A stretch of 22,645 nt of DNA from a virus. The notes below the pieces were generated by a model. That model did no database searches. It saw only the letters and a list, made by a program, of their open reading frames with translations, and was not told the origin of the DNA. The translations under genes were made by a program, and so were the position numbers. Where the stretch lies: positions 1 to 22,645 of IMG/VR virus record IMGVR_UViG_3300012685_000013; one strand, written 5' to 3'. Each line of letters begins with the position of its first letter. The first letter of the stretch is position 1. Below are positions 9,714 through 16,708 of this stretch, piece by piece.

Positions 9714-9875
9714 CTACGGCGCTTCCTCTTCCTCGTCTGGTACTTCCTTCACCGCCGGCACCATACCGACGAGTGGATCGTACTTGTCGTGGACGACCGC
9801 ATGTTGAACGACATGTAGCTTCGCGGTGTCCTCGTCTGTGAACTTCTCCTTGCAATGCGTGCACCCGATTGCCAT
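9714..9875 (-). CDS. Small C2H2 zinc-finger-like protein (53 aa)
   Basis: The ATG at 9875 is preceded by AGGAGGG at ideal spacing. The frame gives 53 residues ending in an acidic tail (DEEEEAP) and TAG. Residues 5-25 have the exact classical spacing Cys-X2-Cys-X12-His-X3-His (C5, C8, H21, H25), with a further His29. The gene sits 8 bases after the signal-peptide gene's stop and fills an otherwise empty stretch before the adaptor. Single C2H2 fingers with acidic tails occur as orphan phage proteins, and no function is claimed. It could bind DNA, RNA or a protein partner, or be a minor virion part. Ribosome site, spacing and motif together make it a real gene despite its size. Confidence 0.75.
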   Translation of the reverse strand: MAIGCTHCKEKFTDEDTAKLHVVQHAVVHDKYDPLVGMVPAVKEVPDEEEEAP

Positions 9876-9883
9876 GATCCCTC

Positions 9884-10324
9884 CTACAGTCCGTAGTATC
9901 CGGTGACGTTGATTCGAACGTTTTGGGTCGCTTGTCCTCCACTGGTCACGATTGTAAACGCCGTGTTAGATATTGATGTTCGCATACCCGTAGGCCACGC
10001 AAGCTGGATGATCGAACGTTGCTGCCCAATCGTCAGAGACGAGTTATCACCCCAAAACACAAGGTTGTTCTGGAGATTTGTCGTCGTGAAGATTGGTGCC
10101 GGGCCAGCTGCACCTGTTACGGCAGCGTTTGCGACCATCGAGATGTCGATTGTGCAGATGTAGAAGAACAGTCCCGAACCACCCGCAGGAACCGTTAACG
10201 TTACCGCGGTGCTTGCCAAACCTGTCGCAGTCTGTGTAATACGACAGGTCTGTTCTGGCTGTGGCAACGTAGGCGTTGCAAGCGCCAAGACTAGAACGAG
10301 AGCGAGCGCAAGCCTACGCAACAC
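9884..10324 (-). CDS. Exported or virion protein with Sec-type signal peptide (about 146 aa)
   Basis: From GTG 10324 (GGAG 7 bases upstream) the protein begins with two Arg and a run of about 14 Leu/Ala/Val residues (LALALVLVLALA), followed by TPTLPQPEQ. This is a typical signal peptide with cleavage near residues 20-25. The mature part is Thr/Val/Ala-rich beta sequence ending in NVRINVTGYYGL, with two Cys (TCRIT and YICTID) that could pair. A TTG at 10321 is an alternative start, and a longer frame from 10372 is less likely because it overlaps the upstream gene by 59 bp. The gene overlaps its neighbour by 11 bp. The family is not recognised. It could be a surface decoration, or a protein sent to the periplasm. 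Confidence 0.7.
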   Translation of the reverse strand: MLRRLALALVLVLALATPTLPQPEQTCRITQTATGLASTAVTLTVPAGGSGLFFYICTIDISMVANAAVTGAAGPAPIFTTTNLQNNLVFWGDNSSLTIGQQRSIIQLAWPTGMRTSISNTAFTIVTSGGQATQNVRINVTGYYGL

Positions 10325-10529
10325 GACTGATCTCCAGGATGTATTTGTATGCGCTCTTGAAGTACGACGCATCAGGCGTCACACCCTGTGTGAGTACGAC
10401 TGTACCTGTGCCCCACAATCCAGGATTGCCACCCTCAGTACCAAGCGAAGCCTCAAAGCCAGTTTGCGGCGTGAACGTCACCGACGTCCCGCCGATGGCT
10501 GTAATCGTGAACGCCTTCGTGATCTTCAC
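10314..10529 (-). CDS. Small structural protein of unknown function (71 aa)
   Basis: The start is GTG 10529, with AGGGAG 5 bases upstream. An ATG a few bases earlier in another frame stops after two codons. The product is 71 residues of beta-rich, Thr/Gly-rich sequence with FTITAIGGTSVTFTPQTGFE at the N-terminus and YKYILEISRVA at the end. It resembles small head-surface or stabilising proteins, but I recognise no family. It follows the decoration-like gene after a strong stem-loop and overlaps the signal-peptide gene by 11 bp. Confidence 0.65.
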   Translation of the reverse strand: MKITKAFTITAIGGTSVTFTPQTGFEASLGTEGGNPGLWGTGTVVLTQGVTPDASYFKSAYKYILEISRVA

Positions 10530-10540
10530 GCCATCTCCCT

Positions 10541-10569
10541 GTGGCGTGCGTCAAGGGCACGCACGCCAC
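10541..10569. repeat. 11-bp perfect stem-loop between capsid-cassette genes
   Basis: GTGGCGTGCGT and its exact complement flank a 7-base loop (arms 10541-10551 and 10559-10569). It lies in the 52-bp gap after the 161-residue protein's stop and just upstream of the next gene's AGGGAG site. There is no T-run, so a transcript barrier, RNA-processing site or 3' exonuclease block is more likely than an intrinsic terminator. Confidence 0.75.
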
Positions 10570-10581
10570 CAGTAACGACCG

Positions 10582-11067
10582 TTAATCGCCGATGTAGTAG
10601 AACGCCATCTTGAACGTCTGGCCGTTGGCATACGAGCCGCCACCGCCCGCAGTTAGGGCGATATAGACTTGGTCCAACGTCTGAACGTCCAAGAAGTTCT
10701 GCGCGTCCGTCGCCGCAATGGCGTTCTGCCCCGCCGCGACGACCGACTGCGCGTTGAGGTAGCGCGTCGAGGCGACAGCAGTGAATACGTTGCCGACACG
10801 AGAATACGTGCCGATGCTTGCAGTTGCGGCACCGCCCATCGCACCGTTGGTCTGCAAACCGTTGAGCACTTGCTCGTCCTTGTGCATCAGGCCGAGCACG
10901 ACCACGTCGCCAGAAGCTACTGTGATGAGGCCCGAGCCCAAAGCACCAGGCGTCGCAGTCGTGGTGAACGTCCCCTTGATGATCCGCAACTTCCCCTGGT
11001 ATTGCGGCGGATTCGGATGCCGACCCGCCTCGACCAGGCCCTGCTCGAGACCGAAAACTGTTGCCAT
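10582..11067 (-). CDS. Probable head decoration or minor capsid protein (161 aa)
   Basis: The first gene after the major capsid gene: ATG 11067 with AAGGAAAAGAC upstream, 161 residues. Ala/Gly/Val/Thr-rich beta sequence with VASGDVVVLGLMHKDE near 50-65 and a C-terminal GQTFKMAFYYIGD. There is no Cys, signal peptide or membrane span. Position and composition suit a capsid-surface or cement protein made in large amounts, and it is isolated by stem-loops on both sides together with the major capsid gene. The family is not recognised, so the role is inferred from context. Confidence 0.65.
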   Translation of the reverse strand: MATVFGLEQGLVEAGRHPNPPQYQGKLRIIKGTFTTTATPGALGSGLITVASGDVVVLGLMHKDEQVLNGLQTNGAMGGAATASIGTYSRVGNVFTAVASTRYLNAQSVVAAGQNAIAATDAQNFLDVQTLDQVYIALTAGGGGSYANGQTFKMAFYYIGD

Positions 11068-11081
11068 GTCTTTTCCTTTCT

Positions 11082-11098
11082 ATAGCGCCGGGCGCTAT
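11082..11098. repeat. 8-bp inverted repeat at the major capsid stop codon
   Basis: ATAGCGCC, one G, then GGCGCTAT: arms 11082-11089 and 11091-11098 around base 11090. On the minus strand the TAG stop of the major capsid gene (11097-11095) lies inside the arm. In RNA the loop would open to at least three bases. No U-tract follows on the minus strand (ATAGAAAGG), which argues against a terminator and for a 3' stabilising or processing structure. Confidence 0.6.
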
Positions 11099-11979
11099 TG
11101 AGTTTCGTCGATGTCGATAGACACCACGCCCGCGTCGTCGATTCGCGTGCCGCCGGCCGAGAGCTTGATAACGCACTGCTTGTTGTTCCACTTGTGCGGC
11201 GCGTCTGAAACAGTGACGTCTTGCTCAGTCACTGCGGCGATGGCACCGCCCACGGCGTTCTTCTGCCAGGCGATGCACGTCCTGATGTTGCCCGTCTTCG
11301 GGAGGCGCGTCGACATCCGCCACCGGAAGCCCATCCAAGACTGATCCATGGCGAAGCCTCCTCTGCTCAACGCTTGAATTGTTGAGAAGTCAGAGGAAGT
11401 GACCACAGTGTTGTTGAGAAGGTTGGTCATCGCGTGTGCAGAGTAGAAGAAGTATCTGTCGTCCGGGTCGACGTCCTGACCGTTCATGATCTCGGCCGTT
11501 GAAAGAATCTTGGCGAGAGTCAGGCCCGTACCACCGTTCGCGATCGTCTGGCCGCCCGGGAGCGCGACCGTTGACGTGGACTCACCGGCCTCATCGACCG
11601 AGGTAGCAGCGCCGATAGAAGCCGCAAGGATGATGTCGTCCAGCGCCCTGTTTCTTGCGTTGGTCAGATTTGCGGCGTGCTCGCTGTCGAGATTGACGAT
11701 GGTTTTGAGCTGATCGAGCTCATCGATAAGGACAGCTGCGCCTTGGTCTGCGAGCTGTGCGCGACGCTTCGAGGAGGCAGGATTGATGTACGTGGTGTCC
11801 GCGTCACGTGCGAGCGGGGACATCACAGCAGGGCCGATGCGGTTGAATGGGTATGTCTTGCCGACCACGCCCATCTTCACCCGGTACGAGCCCTGTGTCT
11901 TCTGGATCTTCTGCTGGGCCAGTTGAACGAGGGTATCGTTCAGCTGATGGATGAACCAGGCTTCGTTGAAGAATGCCAT
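11095..11979 (-). CDS. Major capsid protein (294 aa)
   Basis: A 294-residue protein with the layout of short HK97-fold podophage capsid proteins. It has an N-terminal helix (NEAWFIHQLNDTLVQLAQQK), a Gly/Val beta segment, RAQLADQGAAVLIDELDQLK (73-92), the loop GGQTIANGGTGLTLAKI (142-158), then DVDPDDRYFFYSAHAM, a Trp-rich beta segment (MDQSWMGFRWRMSTRLP), and IAWQKNAVGGAIA before a beta C-terminus. It builds the head shell on the scaffold. The ATG has GGAGAA upstream. It is set off by 157 non-coding bases on the 5' side and a hairpin at the stop, as expected for the most highly expressed virion gene. Confidence 0.9.
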   Translation of the reverse strand: MAFFNEAWFIHQLNDTLVQLAQQKIQKTQGSYRVKMGVVGKTYPFNRIGPAVMSPLARDADTTYINPASSKRRAQLADQGAAVLIDELDQLKTIVNLDSEHAANLTNARNRALDDIILAASIGAATSVDEAGESTSTVALPGGQTIANGGTGLTLAKILSTAEIMNGQDVDPDDRYFFYSAHAMTNLLNNTVVTSSDFSTIQALSRGGFAMDQSWMGFRWRMSTRLPKTGNIRTCIAWQKNAVGGAIAAVTEQDVTVSDAPHKWNNKQCVIKLSAGGTRIDDAGVVSIDIDETQ

Positions 11980-12022
11980 GCCGGAATCTTCTCCATCATG
12001 TTTGAACGCTTACAGCCATGAC

Positions 12023-12118
12023 GGAGAATTGTCCGGACAACCCGGATTCTCCTTCTGCCCTCGTGGGGGCAGTTACCCCACCGTGTCTTTCCACGGCGTC
12101 GTCGGATCTCTCGCGAGA
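12023..12118. promoter_or_regulatory. Structured leader of the major capsid gene (several hairpins)
   Basis: The 157 bases between the neighbouring gene and the capsid start hold no gene but a row of inverted repeats: GGAGAAT/ATTCTCC (12023-12029, 12046-12052) enclosing the 12-bp palindrome TTGTCCGGACAA (12029-12040); CTGCCC/GGGCAG (12055-12060, 12067-12072), which competes with GTGGGG/CCCCAC (12063-12068, 12076-12081); CCGTG/CACGG (12081-12085, 12092-12096); and the palindrome TCTCGCGAGA (12109-12118). ATTGTCCGG occurs twice. I found no good promoter here. It may be an RNA-processing or stabilising leader. Confidence 0.6.
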
Positions 12119-12136
12119 TTGTCCGGCGCTTTTCTA

Positions 12137-12373
12137 CTAGACTTTGATTCCTTTCATCACATGCACCGCATGGCCGTCGGCGGTCACTAGAGGTGCAGGG
12201 TCTTCGATCTTTGTTTCGTTCTCGGCAACGTACTTGACGACCTGTTCCAACTGAGGCGATCCTTGAAGCAAATTGAGAATGCCAAGGACCCACGCCTCGG
12301 TTGGAGCGTCGATGCGTGTTCCGTTATCGAGGTCCAGCATGATTCGCCCTGTGATTACTTTGGGCTTTGGCAT
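12137..12373 (-). CDS. Small protein, second of a tandem paralogous pair (78 aa)
   Basis: A 78-residue protein that starts on the stop of the preceding gene (TGATG). Residues 10-35 (IMLDLDNGTRIDAPTEAWVL) match the neighbour's AIKLRNGHKIVAPAEVWVWA in spacing and key residues (NG, I, AP, E, WV), and the later QLEQVVKYV matches QAQKVVDKI. The pair looks like a duplication followed by divergence. A short beta strand then a helix is likely. The function is unknown. It is the last gene before the capsid leader. Confidence 0.7.
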   Translation of the reverse strand: MPKPKVITGRIMLDLDNGTRIDAPTEAWVLGILNLLQGSPQLEQVVKYVAENETKIEDPAPLVTADGHAVHVMKGIKV

Positions 12374-12588
12374 CAGTTCATCCCTATGATGATCGCGGCC
12401 TTACCGCCGGGCGCGATCTCATCGACGATTCGTTGCGTCGCGAAGGTGTTCGACTTCAATTGAATGATCTTGTCGACGACCTTTTGCGCTTGCTCGCTAG
12501 TCATAGACTCGAACATCGCCCACACCCATACCTCGGCAGGCGCCACGATCTTGTGTCCGTTTCGGAGCTTGATTGCGACTTGGGCCAT
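12373..12588 (-). CDS. Small protein, first of a tandem paralogous pair (71 aa)
   Basis: The ATG at 12588 shares its A with the previous TGA, so a 71-residue product is preferred over a longer GTG frame from 12612. The N-terminus MAQVAIKLRNGHKIVAPAEV and the helix EQAQKVVDKI match the next gene. The C-terminal APGGKAAIIIGMN differs. I recognise no family. Both ends are 1-base overlaps, so expression is tied to the scaffold-capsid block. Confidence 0.7.
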   Translation of the reverse strand: MAQVAIKLRNGHKIVAPAEVWVWAMFESMTSEQAQKVVDKIIQLKSNTFATQRIVDEIAPGGKAAIIIGMN

Positions 12589-12815
12589 CAGACTCTCGCC
12601 GGCCAGCTCCACGTACTGGGTTGAGGCGCCTCGATTGAGCTCTCGCTCACGTTGTGGTTGAAAAAGAAGCCACCATAGACCGATAAGACGACCATTTCAA
12701 TGGTTCCGTCCTCGTTGACGCGCTGGATGATCCCCGGAGACTGCTTGGGTAGAAATTTGCCGTCGGCAGAGCCCGGATGATTGTAGATCACGATCCGACC
12801 AATTGAAGGCTTCAT
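12588..12815 (-). CDS. Conserved phage protein of unknown function (75 aa)
   Basis: 75 residues starting IGRIVIYNHPGSADGKFLP, with SPGIIQRVNEDGTIEMVVLS in the middle and a Trp-rich end (QPSTWSWPARV). I recognise this pattern (IGRIV-Y, an IV-V-G strand, ending in GTWHWP-like) from small hypothetical proteins in many phages and prophages. It is all-beta and probably SH3-like. The function is unknown. ATGA overlap with the upstream gene and TGATG with the downstream one. Confidence 0.75.
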   Translation of the reverse strand: MKPSIGRIVIYNHPGSADGKFLPKQSPGIIQRVNEDGTIEMVVLSVYGGFFFNHNVSESSIEAPQPSTWSWPARV

Positions 12816-13234
12816 GCGGCTTCCTCCGCGTCATCGACCAGAACCGTCACGCCTCTGATGTCCTTGCCAAGTTCGCGACCGTCCATCGTGATGCTTTTGT
12901 GGACGCCGCCTTCGACGATGATGTTGACCTTGCATCGGATGCAGGGGCAAATCTCGTGTTGGAGATTCCACTTAGCCGGGTCGGGACCAAGTTGGACCGG
13001 CCAGTTGCGTGGTGTGATGACATGTCCGCCTGCCATCTCACACGCGAGGACCACAGGGTCTTTCGGAGGTGGCGGTAGCGGTTTGTTCAGAGGATCTTTC
13101 TTGATGTCCTCGCATCGACACGATGCGAACGTCTTACCTGTTGGCGGGCCTCCCGCCACTGGCGCCTCGTCGCTCCAGATCGGCTTCTTGCATTCACCGC
13201 AAGAGCCGACTTTGTACCACTTTGTCGTGGCCAT
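12812..13234 (-). CDS. Cys-rich putative zinc-binding protein (140 aa)
   Basis: A 140-residue protein with Cys at 12 and 15 (CGEC), 39 and 41 (CRC), 65, and 96, 98 and 101 (CPCIRC), enough for one or two zinc sites. A Pro-rich linker (PLPPPPKDP) lies near 52-60. The acidic end is DDAEEAA. The ATG at 13234 lies 1 base after the scaffold stop, and the end overlaps the next gene by 4 bp. It resembles rubredoxin- or zinc-ribbon-like orphan phage proteins only in its Cys spacing, so no function is assigned. Confidence 0.7.
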   Translation of the reverse strand: MATTKWYKVGSCGECKKPIWSDEAPVAGGPPTGKTFASCRCEDIKKDPLNKPLPPPPKDPVVLACEMAGGHVITPRNWPVQLGPDPAKWNLQHEICPCIRCKVNIIVEGGVHKSITMDGRELGKDIRGVTVLVDDAEEAA

Positions 13235-13235
13235 G

Positions 13236-14177
13236 TTACGACCTCCGTCCTACGACAGGTTCGGGATGCCGAGCTTTGTAGAGATCCTGGAGTTGCTTCT
13301 CCAGTACGTCTCGTGCCGCGCTTCCTTGAGGGGCCGCCGCGATCTTTCCGCGTGTCTCGCTGATCTGCTTGTCGAGGTCTTCCATTGTTGGTGCTCCGAT
13401 ACCCGAGCCGTCGATGATACCATCCTCAGCGAAGTTCTTCCCGATGGCATGGAATCCCTGGAGAAAGTCCGGATGCGCATCGAGCCCCGCGGCTTGAATC
13501 AGCTTGATGAATGGCTGGGGAAAGAATTTCTCGAGTGTTCTGTAAGCCAAATTTGTGTTGGAGTCAAAGGCGAGGCCCCACTTGTCCATGAGGGAGTCTT
13601 GCCCCTCCATGAAGCTGTCGAGGGTTGCCTTTTCTGACTGTTGAATGTAATCCGCAAAGAGACCCAAGGCCTCTTGAGCTTGTTGTGGTGTCAAACCCAT
13701 CTTGTGAAACGCGGGCTTTGCCATGCCATCGATTCTGGCGACATCCCATGTCTTTCCTGGAACATCAGGAAGTTTCACATCTTTATACCCACTGATGTCC
13801 TTAGGGACACCGATCTTCTCACGAAACGCCGCAACCTCTTCAGGTTTCGCGTCGGCGCCTGGAATACGCACAGAGGAGCCGACGAGCTTCGACTGCGAGG
13901 CTACAGTCTTAGCGAGAACGGGTCCGACTTCGTTCCAGTCTTTTCCTTTGAAGACCTCGAGGCTTTTCTCTGTTCGTAACGGCTCAAACTCTCCTGTAAG
14001 ACCTGCGCGCCAGTCAGAAACTGTCCCCCCTGGCGCTGGCGCCCCCGCGGCTGGTGCTGGAGCGCCACTCGTACCAGACCCGCCAGTACCTCCTCCAGCG
14101 CCACCTCCCACGCCTCCATCGGCCGTTCCTCCACCGGCACCTCCTCCGAAAAGTAGGATAGGGAACCTAGGTCTCAC
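13236..14177 (-). CDS. Capsid scaffolding / assembly protein (313 aa)
   Basis: A GTG start with GGAGG 6 bases upstream, 11 bp inside the previous gene. Residues 10-50 are an almost pure Gly/Ala/Pro/Thr linker. The rest is charged and helical: DWRAGLTGEFEPLRTEKSLE near 54-75, IPGADAKPEEVAAFREKIGV near 105-125, a Gln/Ala-rich middle, and a C-terminal helix with LDKQISETRGKIAAA and EKQLQDLYKARHPEPV. The EF/DW start, 'VPKDISGYKDVKLP' phrase and position between portal and capsid genes are typical of podophage scaffolds equivalent to T7 gp9. It would guide procapsid assembly and leave before or during packaging. Confidence 0.85.
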   Translation of the reverse strand: MRPRFPILLFGGGAGGGTADGGVGGGAGGGTGGSGTSGAPAPAAGAPAPGGTVSDWRAGLTGEFEPLRTEKSLEVFKGKDWNEVGPVLAKTVASQSKLVGSSVRIPGADAKPEEVAAFREKIGVPKDISGYKDVKLPDVPGKTWDVARIDGMAKPAFHKMGLTPQQAQEALGLFADYIQQSEKATLDSFMEGQDSLMDKWGLAFDSNTNLAYRTLEKFFPQPFIKLIQAAGLDAHPDFLQGFHAIGKNFAEDGIIDGSGIGAPTMEDLDKQISETRGKIAAAPQGSAARDVLEKQLQDLYKARHPEPVVGRRS

Positions 14178-14526
14178 GTTCTGCCTCCGTAGTGTTGCTG
14201 AGAGCTACGCTCTGCATCGGTTGCTTTTCTGTTCCTTTCGCATGACGCGTAACGAATCCCTGAGTTTCGAGGACGAACATCCGCATCCCTTCGCGCATGT
14301 CCCTGACATGTTGTGGAGGATTGCCGAGCAACGTGGAATGTTCAAAAAACGCGCGCTTCTTCATATGGTCAAGAACCTCTTGACCCGTAGGGTTCGCGAA
14401 GACAAGATAGTATTTCTCACACCACAAAGCACGTTGTCGTTGGGCCTCTTCATTGACGGAGGGCTCAGCAGCTGAGCCCCGCATATCAAAGGGATCTTGT
14501 GTCGAATTAACCTGTTCGTTGGGCAT
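14167..14526 (-). CDS. Bbp19-like virion-associated protein (119 aa)
   Basis: The core ALWCEKYYLVFANPTGQEVL (33-52) followed by a helix ending FFEHSTL and DMREGMRMFVLETQ is the pattern of Bbp19-type proteins, small proteins coded between portal and scaffold genes in BPP-1-like podophages. They are virion-associated but of unknown function. ATG 14526 has a weak ribosome site. The 45 bases upstream contain the small inverted repeat GGGA/TCCC and an A/T-rich stretch. The end overlaps the scaffold gene by 11 bp. Confidence 0.72.
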   Translation of the reverse strand: MPNEQVNSTQDPFDMRGSAAEPSVNEEAQRQRALWCEKYYLVFANPTGQEVLDHMKKRAFFEHSTLLGNPPQHVRDMREGMRMFVLETQGFVTRHAKGTEKQPMQSVALSNTTEAERET

Positions 14527-14571
14527 ATTTTTTGAGATATGTTAAAATTTTGCTGATGGGAATATCCCGAT

Positions 14572-16260
14572 TCATGCGGCCCCGGCAAAGGCATTGTCCA
14601 TCCGACCTGCGGTTTTAGGCATTGACTTCAATGCCGGTCCTGCCTTGCCCATACCCTCGGCGACTTGACCCATTTGGGTCAATGCGGCGTTCTTGGCAGT
14701 CTCAGAGGCACGCTTTGCTCTGATCTCATCACGCACTTTGTCTGATCGAACAATATTTGCTGGGAGGCCCGTCAGCATTGCGATCTCGTGGGCCTCCTCG
14801 TCCGCATCAAAGTTGTCGACGGCGTTGGAATTCCCAAGTTGACTCTGAGTCAGAAGCCAATCATTCTTGCGTTGAATTGCTACGAGGTCAGCCGAGCGCT
14901 GCGCTCGGGCTAGAGGCCCTTCAAAAGTAACATCAATATCAGCTCCAACATATTGAAGAAGGACAGGAGGCGGAGGCGGCAACGCACCCGCGCGCTGCAT
15001 GATGTTGAAGCCCCTGTCTATGACAGTTGCCAGAAGTTCGATCTGAACTCGTCCCATCGTGGGACCAATCATACGCTGCATAATCTCTTGACGCCCGGCA
15101 AACTCTGTCGCGGACATACGATCGGACATAGGCATGTCAAGATGATCGTTGAAAAATGCCTGCCTTATTTTTTGTTCGAGCCTCTCAAGGCGATCCTTGG
15201 CCCACGTGAAGTTGGAAGCAGACTCGAGAGGTGCAATAACGTTGCGGACATTACCTCCCGCGAGTGAAGGATCAACATAGTTAATACCGGCGGGGTTGAG
15301 TGTTGTGTCTCCCATGATCCCTTCATACATCTGAAGGAGCGGAGGATCCACGGCTTTTGAGCCAGCTTCAAGCTCAAGTTCAACGAGGCGATTCTGGCTA
15401 CGTACGTCAGGATAGGCCTGATGTCCGGGACCGCGGCCGTACGTTTCACCGGGCGCTTTCGTCCACCTGGCAACCGAGTACGGGAACTCAGGGAAGCCTC
15501 CTTCTGCAACTATGTGATTGCTACGTTGAAGTAAGTAACAGGATGCGAAAGGCATGTTTGCCTGGTTCTGCAAACGCCGGTCGTAGCGATCACGTGGATA
15601 TGTCGCGTGGAGAATTTTGCACAAATCATATTTGTTGTCAGTGTAATGATTCAAGGCATCGGTGCCAATGGCCTGAGGCCCAAACTGACGAAACAGTGCA
15701 TCATACGTAAGCTCAAACTCGCGATAAAGAGTGTTTACACGTCCGAACTGATCTTCAGAGATCCAAAACTCTCCAAAATCGAGTGCACGGAACCGGAATC
15801 CACCGAAGAAAGCACGACTTCTGATCTGAGCCTCTTCCATGAGAATGGCTGCTGTTCCAATGTAGACAAGATCGAGATAAACCTCGGCCATTTCAGCTTG
15901 GAAGTTAGAAGGTTGGTTGTTAAACGCAGCATACAGTCGATCGGCACATTCCTCAAGCCACTCGATGACTTCTTGCAACTTTCGCAGTTGAGTATCGCGA
16001 GGGACAAGCCCGAACCACTTCGCAGCTGCCGATGACATGGTGCCAGCCATTGTGGCAGCGAGCTTTTGTCCGGCGTTTTCCCCGGCACTGTCGAACTGTT
16101 TATCTGTTTGCTTGGTTCCATCTGGCCTTCGGCCTTGGATTCTATTTGTTTTCCTTGGACAGAGGTAGTCCAACATCTGCGAAACAGTGCTGTCCCAATT
16201 GGCCTTGTTGGCTTTGAGGCGCATCCAATTCGCTTTGATTTCTTCGGCGCTGGCGGCCAT
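14572..16260 (-). CDS. Portal protein (head-tail connector, T7 gp8-like), 562 aa
   Basis: Normal length for the podophage head-tail connector family. Characteristic runs are LKANKANWDSTVSQMLDYLC (15-34), the DSAGENAGQKLAATMAGTM block (57-75), WFGL, the 'VYLDLVYIGTAAILMEE' segment, an FPYSVARWTKAPGETYGRGP motif (about 257-276) that names this family well, and the C-terminal wing helices with MSATEFAGRQEIMQRMIGP. The protein forms the ring through which DNA enters and leaves and binds terminase and adaptor. It begins 2 bases after the pre-portal gene's TAG. Confidence 0.93.
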   Translation of the reverse strand: MAASAEEIKANWMRLKANKANWDSTVSQMLDYLCPRKTNRIQGRRPDGTKQTDKQFDSAGENAGQKLAATMAGTMSSAAAKWFGLVPRDTQLRKLQEVIEWLEECADRLYAAFNNQPSNFQAEMAEVYLDLVYIGTAAILMEEAQIRSRAFFGGFRFRALDFGEFWISEDQFGRVNTLYREFELTYDALFRQFGPQAIGTDALNHYTDNKYDLCKILHATYPRDRYDRRLQNQANMPFASCYLLQRSNHIVAEGGFPEFPYSVARWTKAPGETYGRGPGHQAYPDVRSQNRLVELELEAGSKAVDPPLLQMYEGIMGDTTLNPAGINYVDPSLAGGNVRNVIAPLESASNFTWAKDRLERLEQKIRQAFFNDHLDMPMSDRMSATEFAGRQEIMQRMIGPTMGRVQIELLATVIDRGFNIMQRAGALPPPPPVLLQYVGADIDVTFEGPLARAQRSADLVAIQRKNDWLLTQSQLGNSNAVDNFDADEEAHEIAMLTGLPANIVRSDKVRDEIRAKRASETAKNAALTQMGQVAEGMGKAGPALKSMPKTAGRMDNAFAGAA

Positions 16261-16262
16261 GT

Positions 16263-16487
16263 CTATCCAGATGTCGGTGGCTCACCACCGCCGAGTAGCG
16301 AAGGATTGGGCCTCGAATTAGAAAGATCCACAATTGGATCAGTCAAGCGTGTTGCTTGCCTCCCGTAGCGTTTACGCTTCAACTTGCGGGCCTCGGCCTC
16401 TGCGTCAGACTTCTGCTTTGCCAATGCAGTCTCATCGACCTTTGGTTGCTGTTGTGGTGGCGCACCACCGCCGCCTCCGCCAAACAC
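16263..16487 (-). CDS. Small pre-portal phage protein (74 aa)
   Basis: The start is most likely GTG 16487, which shares its first G with the TAG stop of the upstream gene. A TTG start at 16508 would be longer. Sequence order: a Gly run, a Pro/Gln segment (APPQQQPKV), a charged helix (ALAKQKSDAEAEARKLKRKR) and a terminal R-Y-G-R-Q-A-T-R-L-T ... SLLGGG. This plan (short Pro/Gln linker, Lys/Arg helix, 'RG-AST-LTG ... LLG' end) recurs directly before portal genes in many podophages. The function is unknown. It may be a virion or assembly factor. Confidence 0.65.
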   Translation of the reverse strand: MFGGGGGGAPPQQQPKVDETALAKQKSDAEAEARKLKRKRYGRQATRLTDPIVDLSNSRPNPSLLGGGEPPTSG

Positions 16488-16708
16488 TAGACGACCTCGC
16501 TCAACCAACGATTCTCGGGAGGAACGTTTTGAGAGTCAAGGATTCGTTTCGCTTCGAGGAGCTTCGCGAGGGTCAAGCCGTTGCCATTCTCAATTAGTGT
16601 CCCCCCGTGCATGTAGAAGCCCATGACACGCTTAATAGGGACGACTGATGGCATTAGCGGTGCTAATGGCAATAACGCAAGAAATTCGAGGAACTTCCTA
16701 CGAAGCAT
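16487..16708 (-). CDS. Signal-like segment fused to a major-capsid-like fragment (73 aa)
   Basis: ATG 16708 overlaps the upstream gene by 11 bp. Residues 1-20 (MLRRKFLEFLALLPLAPLMP) look like a signal or membrane anchor with a double Arg followed by K-F-L, reminiscent of Tat signals. Residues 35-68 (GGTLIENGNGLTLAKLLEAK and RILDSQNVPPENRW) align with residues 142-175 of this phage's own capsid protein (GGQTIANGGTGLTLAKILST and AEIMNGQDVDPDDR), without gaps except one residue. The rest of the capsid protein is absent and the frame stops at TAG 16489-16487. It is either a relic of capsid-gene recombination or a small functional paralogue. The intact start, chain position and closed frame favour translation. 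Confidence 0.6.
   Translation of the reverse strand: MLRRKFLEFLALLPLAPLMPSVVPIKRVMGFYMHGGTLIENGNGLTLAKLLEAKRILDSQNVPPENRWLSEVV

Noticed and set aside
9670-9942. 90-codon minus-strand frame across the zinc-finger gene
   Set aside because: Arg-rich out-of-frame reading; the 53-codon frame has the AGGAGGG site and exact C2H2 spacing.
10526-11191. 221-codon minus-strand frame across the gene after the capsid
   Set aside because: It overlaps the capsid gene end and the 161-residue gene in another frame and has an Arg-rich shadow-like composition.
12858-13637. 259-codon plus-strand frame opposite the scaffold and Cys-rich genes
   Set aside because: Antisense to two genes with good starts and family patterns; low-complexity artefact.
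13723-14475. 250-codon plus-strand frame with Pro/Ala repeats
   Set aside because: It mirrors the Gly/Ala-rich linker of the scaffold on the other strand.
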